Below, piece by piece: positions 5,514 through 6,220 of a stretch of 6,220 nucleotides of DNA. Below the pieces are notes generated by a model that searched no databases, was not told the DNA's origin, and saw nothing but the letters and a program-made list of their open reading frames with translations. The position numbers were made by a program, and so were the translations under genes. This stretch comes from Gammaproteobacteria bacterium (GTDB lineage: Bacteria > Pseudomonadota > Gammaproteobacteria > GCF-002020875): assembly GCA_018671205.1 (NCBI GenBank), contig JABHIC010000151.1:1-6220 (forward strand), in the 5' to 3' direction. Each line of letters begins with the position of its first letter. Position 1 is the first letter of the stretch.

Positions 5514-5899
5514 TCACTCTCCATCAACAGGGTCGGCTGTTTATTACGCTGGGGGCGATTAATGCGGGGCTTGCGGTGGCCCTTGGTGCCTTTGGTGCGC
5601 ATGGCCTGCAAGATCTACTGAGCGAGAAGGCGTTACTGACCTGGCACACGGCGGTGGACTACCACGGCTTTCACGCACTGGGGTTGTTACTGATCGGGAT
5701 ACTCAGCCACTGGATTCCTGTTGCTGTTCGGGCCGGCTGGTGGCTACTGGCGGGTATTCTGCTCTTCTCCGGCAGCCTCTACCTCCTCAGCCTTACGGGA
5801 GTCAGTGCTCTGGGGGCAATCACCCCGCTGGGTGGGCTCTGCTTTCTGCTGGGCTGGGCGCTGCTGGCCCGACTGGCGCTACGCAAACCGGAGGATTAA
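5510..5899 (+). CDS. DUF423 family small membrane protein (YgdD-like)
   Basis: The 129-residue protein matches the DUF423 family, of which E. coli YgdD is a member of similar length. Helices are predicted at about 10-28, 54-69, 77-95 and 100-120. Conserved blocks are LGAFGAHGL (25-33), DYHGFHALG (50-58), FSGSLYLLSL (86-95) and TPLGGLCFLLGWALL (105-119). Function is unknown in the family. It starts at a GTG (5510-5512) that overlaps the stop of the RDD gene (TGA 5511-5513), so the two are translationally coupled. There is no other internal Met, and the family homology begins almost at once, which supports this start. It is part of a two-gene unit with the RDD protein. Confidence 0.88.
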   Translation: MITLHQQGRLFITLGAINAGLAVALGAFGAHGLQDLLSEKALLTWHTAVDYHGFHALGLLLIGILSHWIPVAVRAGWWLLAGILLFSGSLYLLSLTGVSALGAITPLGGLCFLLGWALLARLALRKPED

Positions 5900-5921
5900 A
5901 CCGAAAATTTCTGATTTCGAT

Positions 5922-5962
5922 GCGGTTGCCATGCATCAATAAGGCAAAGCACCGCTAGTTTT
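5922..5962. terminator. Imperfect hairpin between convergent genes, candidate terminator
   Basis: GCGG-TTGCC (5922-5930) can pair with GGCAA-CCGC (5943-5947 and 5952-5955) with a four-base bulge (AGCA) and a 12-base loop. TAGTTTT follows on the plus strand. It lies between the DUF423 stop (5899) and the stop of the convergent partial gene (5955-5957), where a terminator is expected. The stem is bulged and the T-run short, so efficiency is doubtful. Confidence 0.3.
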
Positions 5963-6220
5963 GGTAGGACACCATCAAGCCTGAGAGATGTTCAAGCAGG
6001 CTCCGCTTCTCCTCTACCTTCTCCTTCCGCAGCCGCAGCTGCAGCTGTTGGTGGGTCTGCTGCAAGGCATCTGTGCACTGTTGGTAATTTTCTTTAATCT
6101 GCTTTCTACTCATCTGACAGCTTTCCATGCCAAAGCGAACTAGCCCTGCATAATCCCACCACTTTTTGCTCCCTAACAGGGTCAGTGCAGGGATGTCGTT
6201 CCTGATATAGGCGGTTGTAC
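5955..6220 (-). CDS. Unrecognised glutamine-rich coiled-coil protein, C-terminal fragment (enters from right edge)
   Basis: A minus-strand frame is open from the right edge (first full codon ends at 6218) to TAG at 5955-5957, giving 87 residues. The first 30 (beginning TTAYIRNDIPALTLLGSKKW, then WDYAGLVRFG) look like part of a folded domain. Residues 38-78 are rich in Q, K, E and L with heptad spacing (NYQQCTDALQQTHQQLQLRL) and probably form a coiled coil, ending LSGLMVSYQN. A shorter gene starting at the ATG of MESCQMSRKQ (6128) cannot be excluded, but the sequence upstream of that Met looks coding. No plus-strand gene competes for this stretch. I do not recognise the family. The gene is convergent with the DUF423 gene. 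Confidence 0.55.
   Translation of the reverse strand, partial: TTAYIRNDIPALTLLGSKKWWDYAGLVRFGMESCQMSRKQIKENYQQCTDALQQTHQQLQLRLRKEKVEEKRSLLEHLSGLMVSYQN

Overview
The window looks like a gammaproteobacterial chromosome, probably a moderately GC-rich environmental lineage. The dihydroxy-acid dehydratase reads closely like the enterobacterial enzyme, and the RDD, DUF423 and Wzz-type proteins are common in that class. The right part (about 2.0-5.9 kb) looks like core genome. The left 2 kb is visibly more AT-rich and carries accessory modules. The genus cannot be fixed from the sequence.

Layout, left to right. Positions 1-345 (minus) hold the N-terminal part of an unrecognised coiled-coil protein that runs off the left edge; it has a near-consensus sigma70 promoter and three almost identical 21-bp heptad repeats. 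Positions 346-631 are a non-coding gap with that promoter, a possible folded element, and a perfect 8+8 bp palindrome in front of a hicAB-type toxin-antitoxin pair (632-1198, plus). The hicA frame appears to be broken near its 3' end. Only 26 bp separate hicB from a convergent second module, a HEPN toxin with its nucleotidyltransferase antitoxin (hepT/mntA type, 1225-2015, minus).

Upstream of mntA on the same strand lie an orphan Wzz-type polysaccharide chain-length regulator (2057-3067) and ilvD (3140-4987), the third enzyme of branched-chain amino acid synthesis. The order ilvD > wzz > mntA > hepT is co-directional with gaps of 72 bp, 41 bp and a 4-base overlap, so read-through is possible. 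Divergent from ilvD is a pair of overlapping small membrane-protein genes, RDD family and DUF423 family (5055-5899, plus). They end convergently on the C-terminal part of another unrecognised glutamine-rich coiled-coil protein, which enters from the right edge (5955-6220, minus).

The main points for a second look are the hicA frameshift with its lost stop/start coupling to hicB, the palindrome lying on a promoter that would make hicA leaderless, the two TA modules placed tail to tail, the G8 tract inside wzz, and the near-identical heptad repeats. No clear new multi-gene system is visible; the TA cluster beside wzz is the most system-like part.
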